Of a stretch of 64,000 nucleotides of DNA, positions 52,971 to 62,163 are shown one piece after another. Made by a program: the position numbers and the translations under genes. The DNA lies in contig NZ_WPZO01000011.1 of the NCBI RefSeq assembly GCF_013031355.1, forward strand, positions 62,001 through 126,000. Reading direction: 5' to 3'. This stretch comes from Ruegeria arenilitoris (GTDB lineage Bacteria > Pseudomonadota > Alphaproteobacteria > Rhodobacterales > Rhodobacteraceae). The notes under the pieces were generated by a model. The model was not told where the DNA came from. It saw nothing but the letters and a program-made list of their open reading frames with translations, and did not search any database. Positions within the stretch are counted from its first letter, which is position 1, and the number at the start of each line of letters is the position of its first letter.

Positions 52971-54347
52971 TCAGATCTTGGCGCGAACCACGGCCCAGGC
53001 GTCATCCAACGCGCCCTCGAACCGTTCGGTTGCGATGTCGATCTCATCTTCATTGATGATCAGCGGCGGCATAAAGCTCATCCGGTCACCGATCGCCCGC
53101 AGGTACAAGCCCCGATCATGGGCAAAGTTCTGCACAAGCTCACCGACTTTCCAAGCCGGATCGAACGGCTCGCGGGTTTTTGCGTCCTTCATCAGCTCAA
53201 AGCCGCAGAACAGGCCAACACCGCGCACCTCGGCCACCAGCGGATGATCGGCCATGGCGTGGCATTTCTCGAGGAATCGGGTCGAGACCTTACGGACGTG
53301 ACCGACCAAGTCGATCTCATCATAGATATCCAACGCCTCAAGCCCCACGGCAGCACCCACCGGGTGACCGGCATAAGTGTAACCGTGGCCGAAGGTGCCA
53401 ACCTCGTCCGAGTTCTTCATCATGTCGGCATACATCTCGTCCTTGAACATCAGCGCCGAGATCGGGAAGAACGCCGCCGACAGCGCCTTGGCACAGGACA
53501 CCATGTCCGGCTCCAGACCCCAGGTCTGCGACCCCCACATGTTGCCGGTGCGGCCAAAGCCACAGACGACCTCGTCGGCAAGGAACTTGATGTCATATTT
53601 GCGCAGAACCGCCTGCATTTCCTTCCAATACCCCTCGGGCGGCATCAGCGCGCCGCCACCGGAAATGGCGGGTTCGGCGAAGAAGGCAGCCACGGTCTCG
53701 GGGCCCTCGGCAAGGATCAGCTCTTCGAACTTGGCCGCCATCCGGGCCGAGAACTCTTCTTCGCTCTCGCCGTCGATGTGGAACCGGTAGTAGTTCGGCA
53801 GTTCGGTATGTTTGAATTCGGGCAGAGGCAGGCCGAACTTGGCGTGCATATGCGGCTGGCCCGACAGCGACACGGTCGCCACTGTGTTGCCGTGATAGCC
53901 GCGCACCCGACCGATGATCTTGCGGCGGTTCGGCTCTCCCTTGGCAGTGTTGGTGTACCACAACAGCTTGATCGCGGTGTCGTTCGCTTCCGACCCCGAG
54001 CATTGGAACATCACCCGATTCATATCACCGGGCGCCATGCCGATCAGTCGCTCGCCCAGCTCCGCCACGCGCGGGTGCGAGCGGTTGTAGAAGGTGGGCG
54101 CAAAGGGCAGAACGTCCATCTGGCGTTTGGCCGCATTCGACAGACGTTCGTTGTGATAGCCCAGCGAGACACAGCCCAGACCGGAAAACCCGTCGATGAT
54201 CTCACGGCCATCGCTGTCATAGATGAACACCCCCTTGCCATGGGTAATCATGGTCGGGCCTTGCTCGGCATGCTGGCGCAAATTCGACTGCGGGTGCACG
54301 TGATGTGCCTTGTCTTGTTCGATCGCGCGTTTGGCGTCAACGTTCAT
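52971..54347 (-). CDS. class III pyridoxal-phosphate aminotransferase (omega-amino acid type)
   Basis: 458 residues. PLP-binding CSGSEANDTAIKLL, the Asp258 block FLADEVVCGFGRTG and Lys287 in VSCAKALS are canonical for omega-amino acid and putrescine/taurine-type aminotransferases. GGAG precedes the start. It is first gene of the PLP operon and divergent from a LysR gene. The amine donor is probably an omega-amino acid or diamine. The 118-base gap before the aldehyde dehydrogenase gene may contain another promoter or a processing site. Confidence 0.9.
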   Translation of the reverse strand: MNVDAKRAIEQDKAHHVHPQSNLRQHAEQGPTMITHGKGVFIYDSDGREIIDGFSGLGCVSLGYHNERLSNAAKRQMDVLPFAPTFYNRSHPRVAELGERLIGMAPGDMNRVMFQCSGSEANDTAIKLLWYTNTAKGEPNRRKIIGRVRGYHGNTVATVSLSGQPHMHAKFGLPLPEFKHTELPNYYRFHIDGESEEEFSARMAAKFEELILAEGPETVAAFFAEPAISGGGALMPPEGYWKEMQAVLRKYDIKFLADEVVCGFGRTGNMWGSQTWGLEPDMVSCAKALSAAFFPISALMFKDEMYADMMKNSDEVGTFGHGYTYAGHPVGAAVGLEALDIYDEIDLVGHVRKVSTRFLEKCHAMADHPLVAEVRGVGLFCGFELMKDAKTREPFDPAWKVGELVQNFAHDRGLYLRAIGDRMSFMPPLIINEDEIDIATERFEGALDDAWAVVRAKI

Positions 54348-54397
54348 AGGGGATGCTCCAAATGAAAATCTGGGGCGATTTCACATTTATATTGACT

Positions 54398-54410
54398 GAA
54401 ATTCAATTTC
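54398..54410. promoter_or_regulatory. inverted repeat between the PLP operon and LysR gene
   Basis: GAAATT-c-AATTTC is a perfect 13-bp palindrome in the 106-base divergent intergenic region. It is a candidate operator for the adjacent LysR protein. Confidence 0.4.
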
Positions 54411-54453
54411 GAAGTTTTTTCGATTTCGTGAATCTTTTTCAGGCTACGAATCC

Positions 54454-55380
54454 ATGAAACCTCTGCTCGATCTGCGTCACCTGCAACTGATACAAGCCAT
54501 CATTGAAACCGGTCGGATCACCGATGCGGCCAAGAAACTGGGGGTTACCCCTTCGGCCCTGTCCCACCGCCTGCGCGAGGCCGAACGCCGTCTGGACGTG
54601 CCGCTGTTCACTCGCATGCACAAAAAGCTGCGGCGAACCCCGGCGGCGGATTACATGGCTGTCGTGGCCGAGCGAATCCTCACCGACCTCAGCCGCGCCG
54701 AAGAGGACGTGCGCCGCATGAATGCCAATGTGCAGCATGTAGTGCGCCTTTCGGTCGAGGCCTACAGCAATTACCGTTGGTTACCGTCCTTCATCAAATT
54801 CATGAAATCGCGCACCGACGGCATCGACATTCAGATCATGGCCGGTGCGCGCAGCGACCCTGTCAGCGGATTGTTAAACCGTCATCTAGATATAGCAGTG
54901 ATGTCCGGAAATGTTACGCAAGCGGGGTTGAGCAGCCTACCTCTGTTTGAGGATCCTTTGCTTTACATCATGCCGCCTTCACACAGGCTGGCGGGGCGTG
55001 ACTATGTTGAAGGCACCGATATCGTCGGTGAGCCTTTCATAACCTATACAAAAGTTCCCGAACCTGACCGAGAGTTTGCACTGTTGTTCCGCCCAACTGA
55101 CAGCTATCCCAAATGGGCCGCTACGGTGGAATTGCCCGAAGCCATTGTCGAACTTGTCGCCTCAGATCTGGGCACCAGCGTCCTGTCCAGTTGGGCGTTG
55201 CAATCCGCGCTCAAGGAAGGACGTATCGTCGGCACCGGGGTGACCAAAGAAGGAATCTCGGTTCCATGGCACGCTGTGATGCGCACGGAAGACGTTGAGG
55301 AAGACGACCCTATCCACGAGGTTGCCCAGTTATTGGCGGAGTGGTGCGACCTGCCGGAGAGCGGGTTTCATATCGTGTGA
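54454..55380 (+). CDS. LysR family transcriptional regulator
   Basis: 308 residues. The N-terminus LDLRHLQLIQAIIETGRITD and the HTH core AKKLGVTPSALSHRLREAER resemble the MetR-like branch. The effector domain (about 92-300) has RHLDIAVMSGN and LPEAIVELVASDLGTSVLSS. It is divergent from the class III aminotransferase and probably regulates the PLP operon. The inducer is unknown. Confidence 0.9.
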   Translation: MKPLLDLRHLQLIQAIIETGRITDAAKKLGVTPSALSHRLREAERRLDVPLFTRMHKKLRRTPAADYMAVVAERILTDLSRAEEDVRRMNANVQHVVRLSVEAYSNYRWLPSFIKFMKSRTDGIDIQIMAGARSDPVSGLLNRHLDIAVMSGNVTQAGLSSLPLFEDPLLYIMPPSHRLAGRDYVEGTDIVGEPFITYTKVPEPDREFALLFRPTDSYPKWAATVELPEAIVELVASDLGTSVLSSWALQSALKEGRIVGTGVTKEGISVPWHAVMRTEDVEEDDPIHEVAQLLAEWCDLPESGFHIV

Positions 55381-55408
55381 ATCGGATTCCTCTGATGTCA
55401 CCGAGCCC

Positions 55409-55651
55409 TTAATTCTCGGGTATCCGCAGGCTGGCGCCACCTACGGCAAGGGTGCGGTCAGCACAACGGAGCAACTCCGCGAGTTCCGCATTTACGCCAA
55501 TTTGTGCGATCGCGTGTCTCGCGGCCGCCAGAAATTCTGGTTTAGCTGTGCCGTCGGATTTTCTCGCTGGGAAACGGTGCTTCTGTGTTTCGCCGTCATC
55601 TTCGCCGGTTTGGGTAAACTGCCTGAAAGATGGACCAAATGATCCAGAACG
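55409..55651 (-). pseudogene. possible coding fossil without a start codon
   Basis: Within the 465-base gap 55381-55845 the minus strand has 80 open codons ending in TAA at 55409 but no ATG, GTG or TTG in frame. The C-terminal part reads FLAAARHAIAQIGVNAEL and ELLRCADRTLAVGG, which looks protein-like. I do not recognise it. Nothing else in the gap is identifiable. Confidence 0.25.
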
Positions 55652-55845
55652 TTACGTAGCCCAGGGAATGCCATGCGCAGCCCTCCCCCAGCGGGCGGGC
55701 AGATTACGCTCTCCAAAATTTCGCGACACAACCAGGCCCATGCCGATCAAAGGCCAAAGACAAACTTGCACTCGAGAAAAGCATGTGACCGCTAACAGTT
55801 TATATGATAGGTGGCCGCTTCCACCACTGAGCAAGGCGAGTTGAC

Positions 55846-56739
55846 ATGGAACGCGTAGAAATTTCACCCGGCCTATCACTGTCCCGTCTGGTATACGGAA
55901 TGTGGCGCGTTGCAGACGACAGCGATCGATCGCCAGCACATGTGCAAGCCAAGATTGAGGCTTGCCTTGCTCAGGGGATCACCACGTTAGATCAAGCGGA
56001 TATTTATGGGGATTACGAAGCCGAGGCTGTTCTTGGTGACGCATTGCGAGGCAATCCATCTTTGCGCGACACAGTCGAGATTGTTACGAAATGCGGCATA
56101 CTGCTCAAAAGTGGCAAATACCCCGACCGGCGCGTGAAACACTATGACACGTCCTCCGCACACATCATCTCATCGGTCGAGCAATCTCTGAAAAAAATGT
56201 GCACCGATCATGTTGACCTACTGCTGGTCCACCGCCCCGACCCCTTTATGGACGCAGCAGAGACAGGAGCTGCTCTGGACGGGCTTGTGAACGCAGGAAA
56301 AGTCCGTGCGATCGGAGTTTCAAATTTCACTTACGCAGACTGGAGCTTGCTGCAATCCGCGATGCAAACCAAACTTGCAGTCAACCAAATTGAGATCAGC
56401 CCACTTCATCCCACACCGTTTCTGGACGGCACCCTTTCCTGGATGCAGCAAAATGGGGTCAAACCAATGGCGTGGTCGCCGCTGGGAGGCGGTCGCCTGT
56501 TCAAAGACGACGGCGTCGAATTGCACGCAGTTCTTGAGCGCATCGGCACCAAACACAACGTCGACATCAGCGCCGTGGCCATAGCGTGGCTGCTTGCCCA
56601 TCCAGCAGGAATTCTGCCTGTTCTGGGCACAAACAATCTTAATCGGATCGGCTCTCTCTCAGATGCAACCAAGGTGGAATTAGACCGGGAAACCTGGTTC
56701 GAAATACTGTCAGTTGGCATGGGCAAAGAAGTACCCTGA
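55846..56739 (+). CDS. aldo/keto reductase (YdhF-like)
   Basis: 297 residues. The catalytic tetrad is visible: Asp and Tyr in LDQADIYGDYEAE, Lys in EIVTKCG and His in LLLVHRPDP; NAGKVRAIGVSNF follows. It is an NADPH-dependent carbonyl reductase of the AKR superfamily, cytoplasmic. GCGAG precedes the ATG. It stands alone between the LysR gene and the replication region, so its physiological substrate cannot be inferred. Confidence 0.9.
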   Translation: MERVEISPGLSLSRLVYGMWRVADDSDRSPAHVQAKIEACLAQGITTLDQADIYGDYEAEAVLGDALRGNPSLRDTVEIVTKCGILLKSGKYPDRRVKHYDTSSAHIISSVEQSLKKMCTDHVDLLLVHRPDPFMDAAETGAALDGLVNAGKVRAIGVSNFTYADWSLLQSAMQTKLAVNQIEISPLHPTPFLDGTLSWMQQNGVKPMAWSPLGGGRLFKDDGVELHAVLERIGTKHNVDISAVAIAWLLAHPAGILPVLGTNNLNRIGSLSDATKVELDRETWFEILSVGMGKEVP

Positions 56740-57057
56740 ACTTTTGATCTGAACTCTTGGCGGCGACTTCAGGGAGCGCCGCTTCAGCCGTTTGCCCAAT
56801 TGGCAGGCTAGTCGACCCGCCATCGCAAGCTACGCAACATTAAGACGAAATTGCGACAGAGACCCGTCAAAGCAATTTGGCGCGTTCAAGGAATGTGTGA
56901 TGCGACTGTTTTTTGTAACCTAGATTATCCTCTGCCCTTTTTACGAGCATTATTAGCCATTTTTGACCATTACATTTGCAATCCTGCTTAGCTGGCTTTA
57001 AACGCGATAAGTACTGCTTATCATGTTTGATTGAAATTTGCCGCAAGGCGGTGCAAA
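56740..57057. other. AT-rich gap before the recombinase, with an inverted repeat
   Basis: The 318 bases hold no gene. The stretch from about 56860 is richer in A+T than its surroundings. GATAAG-N5-CTTATC at 57006-57022 sits 35 bases before the recombinase start and could be an operator or recombination half-site pair. Confidence 0.35.
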
Positions 57058-58122
57058 ATGCGCCCCATGACAGCCCCTGCGCCCTATCTCCCCGCCGCCT
57101 CCCCGACCTTGTCGCAAGCCGACCAGGAGGCCTTGACCGATCTCTATGTGCGCGGGACGCCGGCCAATACGCTGCGCGCCTATGAGCGCGATCTACACTA
57201 TGTCACAGCGTGGAAAGCCACCCGCTTTGGAAAGGCGCTGCGCTGGCCCGAAACGGAGGCCACGGCGCTGGCCTTTATCCTCGATCACGCACGCGATCTC
57301 AACGATGCCGCCCCCGAGGATATCGCCCGGCAGGTGGCAGAGGGGCTGATCGCGCAAGGGCTGCGCAAGTCCCTCGCCTGCCCTGCCCCCTCGACGCTGG
57401 ACCGGCGCATCGCCTCCTGGCTCGCCTTCCACCGGATGAAGAACCTCCCTTCCCCGTTTGACGCGCCGCAAGTGAAACAGGCGCGTGCCAAGGCAAGACG
57501 CGCTGCCGCCCGCCCCCCGGCCCCGAAATCGCAGCACCCAATCACCCGGGACGTGCTGGAACAGCTGCTGGCCACCTGCCGAGGAACGCGCCGCGATTGC
57601 CGCGACCGGGCTTTGCTGATGCTGGGCTGGGCCTCGGGTGGTCGGCGGCGGTCGGAGATTACCGGGCTGATGCGGGAGGACGTGTCGCTGAAGGAATTCG
57701 ACAAGTCAGGCATGGTCTGGATGTCGCTGCTGGAGACCAAAACCACCATTAAGGGCGACACGCCCCGGCTGGTGCTGAAAGGCCGGGCGGCTCAGGCACT
57801 GGTACACTGGATCGAGGTTGGCGGCATTGAGGATGGGCACCTGTTCCGTCCCGTCTCCAAGGCCGACCGGGTGCTGAAACGTCGCCTCTCCCCCGACGCC
57901 ATCGCGCAGATCGTCAAACGCCGGTTGAAACTGGCCGGGTTGCCGGAAAATTTTGCCTCACCGCACGGGCTACGGTCCGGCTTTCTGACCCAGGCCGCCC
58001 TCGACGGCGCCCCGATTCAGGCCGCCATGCGCCTGTCGCTGCATCGCTCCATGGCACAGGCGCAGAGATATTATGAGGACGTGGATATCGCAGAAAACCC
58101 GGCGTCGGACCTGCTGGGATAG
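57058..58122 (+). CDS. tyrosine recombinase / phage-type integrase
   Basis: 354 residues from ATG 57058 after AAGGCGG; ATG 57067 is possible. It has a SAM-like N-terminal core-binding region (about 20-150) and a C-terminal catalytic domain. Its residues read in order: Arg in SGGRRRSEI (about 197), Lys in LETKTTIKG, HGLR (303-306), His in LSLHRS (about 329) and Tyr in QRYYED (about 338). It cuts and rejoins DNA through a phosphotyrosine. Genes of this kind commonly sit beside repABC on Roseobacter plasmids, where dimer resolution or plasmid integration is the likely job. Confidence 0.88.
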   Translation: MRPMTAPAPYLPAASPTLSQADQEALTDLYVRGTPANTLRAYERDLHYVTAWKATRFGKALRWPETEATALAFILDHARDLNDAAPEDIARQVAEGLIAQGLRKSLACPAPSTLDRRIASWLAFHRMKNLPSPFDAPQVKQARAKARRAAARPPAPKSQHPITRDVLEQLLATCRGTRRDCRDRALLMLGWASGGRRRSEITGLMREDVSLKEFDKSGMVWMSLLETKTTIKGDTPRLVLKGRAAQALVHWIEVGGIEDGHLFRPVSKADRVLKRRLSPDAIAQIVKRRLKLAGLPENFASPHGLRSGFLTQAALDGAPIQAAMRLSLHRSMAQAQRYYEDVDIAENPASDLLG

Positions 58123-58550
58123 ATTGTTCTAAAACGAATGGAAGCAATCCAACCCGACCAGCAGGGGCAAAGAGTAGCTAAATTTATCCGGACCCTACCC
58201 AGACATTGGGGCGCAGCCTCGTGCTCGCCACCCAGTTGAGGTCTGATCCGGTAGAGGGCAGGATAGTACGTTAAGCAAACTACTCGGCCAACTTCACCAC
58301 TATTTTCCTCTAGCGTCAGTGGCCGTCTATCCATGCTTCGACCGAATTGAATCGACTGCGCCGAAGGTCTCGGTCTTTGATCGAGACATAAAATGCACCG
58401 ATGTCCCCCCACCTCCATCCCAAGGCGCGATCTGACGCGAACTGGAACAGCAGGATATGGAAAAAACACTTGCAAGAATCGCAGCTTACACTGCATTAAT
58501 TACGGAAAGCAGTGAATAAAACGGCCTAAAGCGTAACAACAAGGTGCCGA
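58123..58550. promoter_or_regulatory. repABC upstream region
   Basis: This 428-base gap holds no gene. CACTGC-N14-GCAGTG at 58490-58515 lies about 35 bases before repA and is a candidate operator for RepA autorepression. No copy of the parS-like palindrome seen near repC occurs here. The rest is unassigned. Confidence 0.4.
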
Positions 58551-59798
58551 ATGAGGGCAGTGATGGAGCAAGCAACCGCAGGGGTCCCCGTATCGGAGGC
58601 CCAGAAATCGAGCCACAACAAGGAACGGATCGACCTGCTGGTCGGAGATCACGCCCGGCGCCTGTCAGAGCGATTGCAGGCGCATCGCGCGCAGTTATTC
58701 CCTCCGGATGCCAGGCGGTCCTTGCGTAAGTTCACATCCGGAGAAGCGGCAGAGTTGCTGGGCGTCAAGGACGCCTATCTGCGCAAGCTTCATCTGGATG
58801 GCAGAGGACCTTCGCCCGAAACCCGGGCTGGTGGGCGGCGCTATTACTCGCCCGAGGATATTCAGGCTCTGCGCGAATTACTTGAGGCCGGCGCCAAAAC
58901 ACCCGGCACCTATCTGCCCGGACGGCGGGAGGGTGATCATCTGCAGGTGATCACCGTGATCAACTTCAAGGGCGGGTCGGGCAAGACCACCACAGCTGCA
59001 CATCTGGCGCAGAAAATGGCGCTGGACGGCTATAAAGTGCTGGCCATCGACCTGGATCCGCAGGCCAGCCTGTCGGCCCTGCACGGATTCCAGCCCGAGT
59101 TTGATCTGCTGGATGGCGGTACGCTTTATGATGCGATCCGCTATGACGATCCGGTGCCGTTGCGCGACGTGATCCAGCAGACTTACTTTACCAATCTCGA
59201 CATCGTTCCGGGCAATCTGGACCTGATGGAGTTTGAGCACGACACACCCCGCGCGCTGACACAACGGGACGGTAATCTTTTCTTCACAAGGATCGGCGAT
59301 GCGCTGTCTTCTGTGGAGAATGATTATGACGTTGTCGTCGTGGATTGCCCGCCGCAACTGGGGTTTCTCACCATGTCTGCCCTGTCGGCGGCCACGGCCG
59401 TTCTGGTTACGGTGCATCCGCAGATGTTGGACGTGATGTCGATGTGCCAGTTTCTGCTGATGACCTCGAACCTGCTGGGCGTGGTCAGCGAGGCCGGGGG
59501 AAATATGTCATACGACTGGCTGCGCTATGTCGTGACGCGGTACGAACCCGGCGATGGGCCGCAGAACCAGATGGTCAGTTTCATGCGGTCGATGTTCGGC
59601 GATCACGTGCTGAACCATCCCGTGCTGAAATCTACCGCGATCTCTGATGCCGGGATCACCAAGCAGACCCTTTATGAGGTCGAAAAGGGGCAATTCACCC
59701 GATCTACCTATGAGCGCGCGATCGAAAGCCTGAACGCAGTGAATGGCGAGATCACATCCCTGGTCCAATCTGCATGGGGACGTAGCAATGGCGCGTAA
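58551..59798 (+). CDS. repA: plasmid partitioning ATPase RepA (ParA family)
   Basis: 415 residues. An N-terminal MerR-like HTH region (about 58-110; FTSGEAAELLGVKDAYLRKL) is followed by a Walker-type ATPase with NFKGGSGKTTTAA (about 138-150), LAIDLDPQASLSAL and VVVDCPPQLGFLTM. This arrangement is the RepA of alphaproteobacterial repABC plasmids. It drives segregation with RepB and represses the operon. ATG 58563 is an alternative start. The 3' end overlaps repB by 11 bases. Confidence 0.94.
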   Translation: MRAVMEQATAGVPVSEAQKSSHNKERIDLLVGDHARRLSERLQAHRAQLFPPDARRSLRKFTSGEAAELLGVKDAYLRKLHLDGRGPSPETRAGGRRYYSPEDIQALRELLEAGAKTPGTYLPGRREGDHLQVITVINFKGGSGKTTTAAHLAQKMALDGYKVLAIDLDPQASLSALHGFQPEFDLLDGGTLYDAIRYDDPVPLRDVIQQTYFTNLDIVPGNLDLMEFEHDTPRALTQRDGNLFFTRIGDALSSVENDYDVVVVDCPPQLGFLTMSALSAATAVLVTVHPQMLDVMSMCQFLLMTSNLLGVVSEAGGNMSYDWLRYVVTRYEPGDGPQNQMVSFMRSMFGDHVLNHPVLKSTAISDAGITKQTLYEVEKGQFTRSTYERAIESLNAVNGEITSLVQSAWGRSNGA

Positions 59799-60723
59799 GA
59801 ATCTGCTTAAGGGGCTGATGGAGGCCCCCCCCGCCCCGGTTTCTGATGATTCCCCCTCGCGGGTTGATGTCGCCAAACCGCGATATGCTTCGGGTGCGAT
59901 CGGGGCAGTCAGCCAGTCAATTTCGGATCTGAAGTCACGCGCGGTTCAAGAAATTGATCCGCGAATGGTTGATGATGGTGGCCTTCGCGACCGCTTGGAG
60001 GAAACCGCTGGCCTGTCCGAGCTGGTCGAGTCGATCCGGGAATACGGTCAGCAGGTGCCGGTGCTGTTGCGCCCCAATCCCAATGATGGTGAACGGTTTC
60101 AGGTTGTTTATGGCCGCCGCCGGGTGGCGGCGCTGCGCGAGTTGGGTCAGCCGGTCAAGGCGTTGATCCGCGTACTGGACGACCGTGCCGTCATTCTGGC
60201 ACAGGGCCAGGAAAACAGTGCCCGGCGCGATCTGAGTTTTATCGAAAAGGTCAACTTTGCTCGCCAGATGCAGGAAATCGGGTATGAGCGCAAAGTGGTC
60301 TGCGACGCGCTGCACGTTGATAAGACCCTGATTTCCAGAATGCTGTCAGTATCCGACCGCATTCCAGAGCGGGTAATTCAGGCCATCGGTGCCGCCCCGT
60401 CAGTAGGCCGGGACCGATGGCTGAAGCTGGCTGATTTGCTGTCGCAGGATAGGATGCAAAGCGCCATTGAGGCTGCACTGGGCGAAACATCCGATGACCG
60501 GTTCGAGGCCGTTCTGGCCGCTCTCACCCCCCGTAATCCCCCTACTCCAAGAATGGAGACGCCGTTGGAAAGCGCGGATGGTGTGGTGCTGGGGCAGATG
60601 CGGCGCAGCGGCAGCAAGACGGTTCTGACCCTGAACTCCAAAACGACCAAGGGGTTCGAGGATTGGCTGGCTGAGAATATTTCAGAGCTTCATCACCGCT
60701 GGAAGACCAGTCGGAATGAATAG
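59788..60723 (+). CDS. repB: plasmid partitioning protein RepB (ParB family)
   Basis: 311 residues from ATG 59788, which begins with the typical MARKNLLKGL RepB N-terminus. The ParB/Spo0J domain spans about 60-230 with GLSELVESIREYGQQVPVLL, YGRRRVAALRELG and ENSARRDLSFIEKVNFARQM; the HTH VVCDALHVDKTLISRMLS follows. It binds parS palindromes and works with RepA. Start and repA stop overlap. The nearest palindromes are in the repB-repC gap and after repC. Confidence 0.94.
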   Translation: MARKNLLKGLMEAPPAPVSDDSPSRVDVAKPRYASGAIGAVSQSISDLKSRAVQEIDPRMVDDGGLRDRLEETAGLSELVESIREYGQQVPVLLRPNPNDGERFQVVYGRRRVAALRELGQPVKALIRVLDDRAVILAQGQENSARRDLSFIEKVNFARQMQEIGYERKVVCDALHVDKTLISRMLSVSDRIPERVIQAIGAAPSVGRDRWLKLADLLSQDRMQSAIEAALGETSDDRFEAVLAALTPRNPPTPRMETPLESADGVVLGQMRRSGSKTVLTLNSKTTKGFEDWLAENISELHHRWKTSRNE

Positions 60724-60783
60724 CCCCGCGCAAGCGGGATAATAGTGGATCAGCGACAAGGAGGCACGAAACAGGCAGGACGC

Positions 60784-60839
60784 AAAGAAAAGACCCCTCA
60801 GAACCGAAGTTCCAAGAGGCCTGAATTGGTGATTTAGCA
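60784..60839 (-). ncRNA. predicted countertranscript (antisense) RNA of repABC
   Basis: A minus-strand RNA of about 56 bases is predicted between repB and repC. Its promoter reads TTGACA-N18-TAAAAT (60875-60846). It ends in a hairpin, CCTC..GAAC-CGAA-GTTC..GAGG (60796-60819), followed on the minus strand by GGTCTTTTCTTT, a good intrinsic terminator. Position and structure match the antisense RNA that controls repC translation and incompatibility in repABC plasmids. The exact 5' end is an estimate. Confidence 0.75.
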
Positions 60840-60845
60840 CCTCCG

Positions 60846-60875
60846 ATTTTAGGGCTTTGAGTTGACAGCTGTCAA
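60846..60875 (-). promoter_or_regulatory. promoter of the repABC antisense RNA
   Basis: The -35 TTGACA lies at 60875-60870 and the -10 TAAAAT at 60851-60846, with an 18-base spacer. The -35 box is inside the parS-like palindrome, so RepB binding could block this promoter. Confidence 0.7.
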
Positions 60876-60877
60876 CT
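60860..60877. promoter_or_regulatory. parS-like palindrome, copy 1
   Basis: AGTTGACAGCTGTCAACT, a perfect 18-bp palindrome in the repB-repC gap, 45 bases before repC. The identical 18 bases recur after repC. It is the probable RepB-binding centromere site. Confidence 0.8.
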
Positions 60878-60922
60878 GGCGTCGAGTCCGGCGGGTGAAA
60901 AAGTTTTGTCTCGTGACAACAT

Positions 60923-62107
60923 ATGGAACACATTACAACGACGCCCTTTGGGCGGCGGCCGGTGACGGCTGGTCTGATCGAACAGATAGCGATCATGCAG
61001 ACTGCGCCCGAGGTGGCTCATATCGATAAATGGGAACTGCTGCGCGACTTATGCACGGCCCGGCGCGCCTTTGGGGTAACGGACCGGGATCTCTCGGTGT
61101 TGAACGCGCTGGTTTCATTTCACCCGAATACAGCTTTGTCAGATAATGACAGCCTGATTGTTTTTCCGTCGAATGTAGCGCTGTCTGAGCGCGCGCACGG
61201 TATGGCGGAAAGTACTTTGCGCCGGCATCTGGGCGCTCTGGTCCAAGCAGGCCTGATTGCCCGCCACGACAGCCCCAATGGGAAGCGCTATGCCCGACGT
61301 GGTGCGGATGGAGAAATCGTCCGTGCCTTCGGCTTTGACTTGCGCCCCCTGCTGCATAGCGCCGTTCAGATCGCCGAATCCGCCCGACAAGCCCGTGCGG
61401 ATCAGGCGCGTTTGGCCACCGCACGCGAAAAGCTGTCGCTGCTCAAACGCGATGCGCTGAAACTGGCCCTTTATGGTCAGGAAAATGCCCTGCCCGGTAA
61501 CTGGGAGGCATTGCTCGCTTCTCTGCTGGAGGTCCACAAGCAGATGCGCCGGAAACTGGACCTGGAAGAACTGGCGGATCTCGAGGCTCGTGCCACAAGT
61601 ATTTTGCGGGACATCCAGGGGCTGCTGGCGACAAAGACAGAAGAAATGAGCGGCAATGACAGTGAAATTGAGCGGCTCTATCAGAATTCAAAACCAGATA
61701 CCTTAGAATCTGAACTCTGCCCAGAAAGGGACAAAGGCGGCGGGGGTGCGGACCCCGAACCGGTCAACGTTTTGCCCCGGGTCCCCTTGCCGCTTATCCT
61801 GAAAGCCTGTCCTGATATCCTGCCCTATTGCGAACGAAATCCGCGTGAATGGCGTGATCTTATAGTAGCCGCCAGCTATGTTCGGGGCATGATGGGGATC
61901 AGCCCGTCAGCCTGGCAAGAGGCTCAGGAGCTTATGGGGGCCGAAGTTGCTGCTGTGACCGTGGCTTGCATTCTTCAGAGATTTAGCGACATCAACAGCC
62001 CCGGTGGGTATCTGCGGACTTTGGCAGGCAAAGCGGCAGTCGGAGAGTTCTCTCCCGGGCCGATGGTGATGGCGTTGCTGAACGGAGCAAACCGTGCTGC
62101 TGCCTGA
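60923..62107 (+). CDS. repC: plasmid replication initiator RepC
   Basis: 394 residues. The N-terminus TTTPFGRRPVTAGLIEQIA and the WELLRDLCTARRAFGVTDRDLSVLNALVSF region are characteristic of RepC of repABC plasmids. They are followed by a winged-helix-like segment (SERAHGMAESTLRRHLGALV) and a C-terminal domain with RDLIVAASYVRGMMGISPSAW. It initiates replication, by precedent at an origin inside its own coding sequence. A linker near residues 235-270 is low in complexity. It is preceded by the antisense RNA and parS region and followed by a second palindrome. Translation is expected to be limited by that RNA. Confidence 0.94.
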   Translation: MEHITTTPFGRRPVTAGLIEQIAIMQTAPEVAHIDKWELLRDLCTARRAFGVTDRDLSVLNALVSFHPNTALSDNDSLIVFPSNVALSERAHGMAESTLRRHLGALVQAGLIARHDSPNGKRYARRGADGEIVRAFGFDLRPLLHSAVQIAESARQARADQARLATAREKLSLLKRDALKLALYGQENALPGNWEALLASLLEVHKQMRRKLDLEELADLEARATSILRDIQGLLATKTEEMSGNDSEIERLYQNSKPDTLESELCPERDKGGGGADPEPVNVLPRVPLPLILKACPDILPYCERNPREWRDLIVAASYVRGMMGISPSAWQEAQELMGAEVAAVTVACILQRFSDINSPGGYLRTLAGKAAVGEFSPGPMVMALLNGANRAAA

Positions 62108-62163
62108 AGAAAGGCGCGCCAGACAATCAGTTTTCCTTGAGCCTTTCAGAGGCAACCGGTCAA

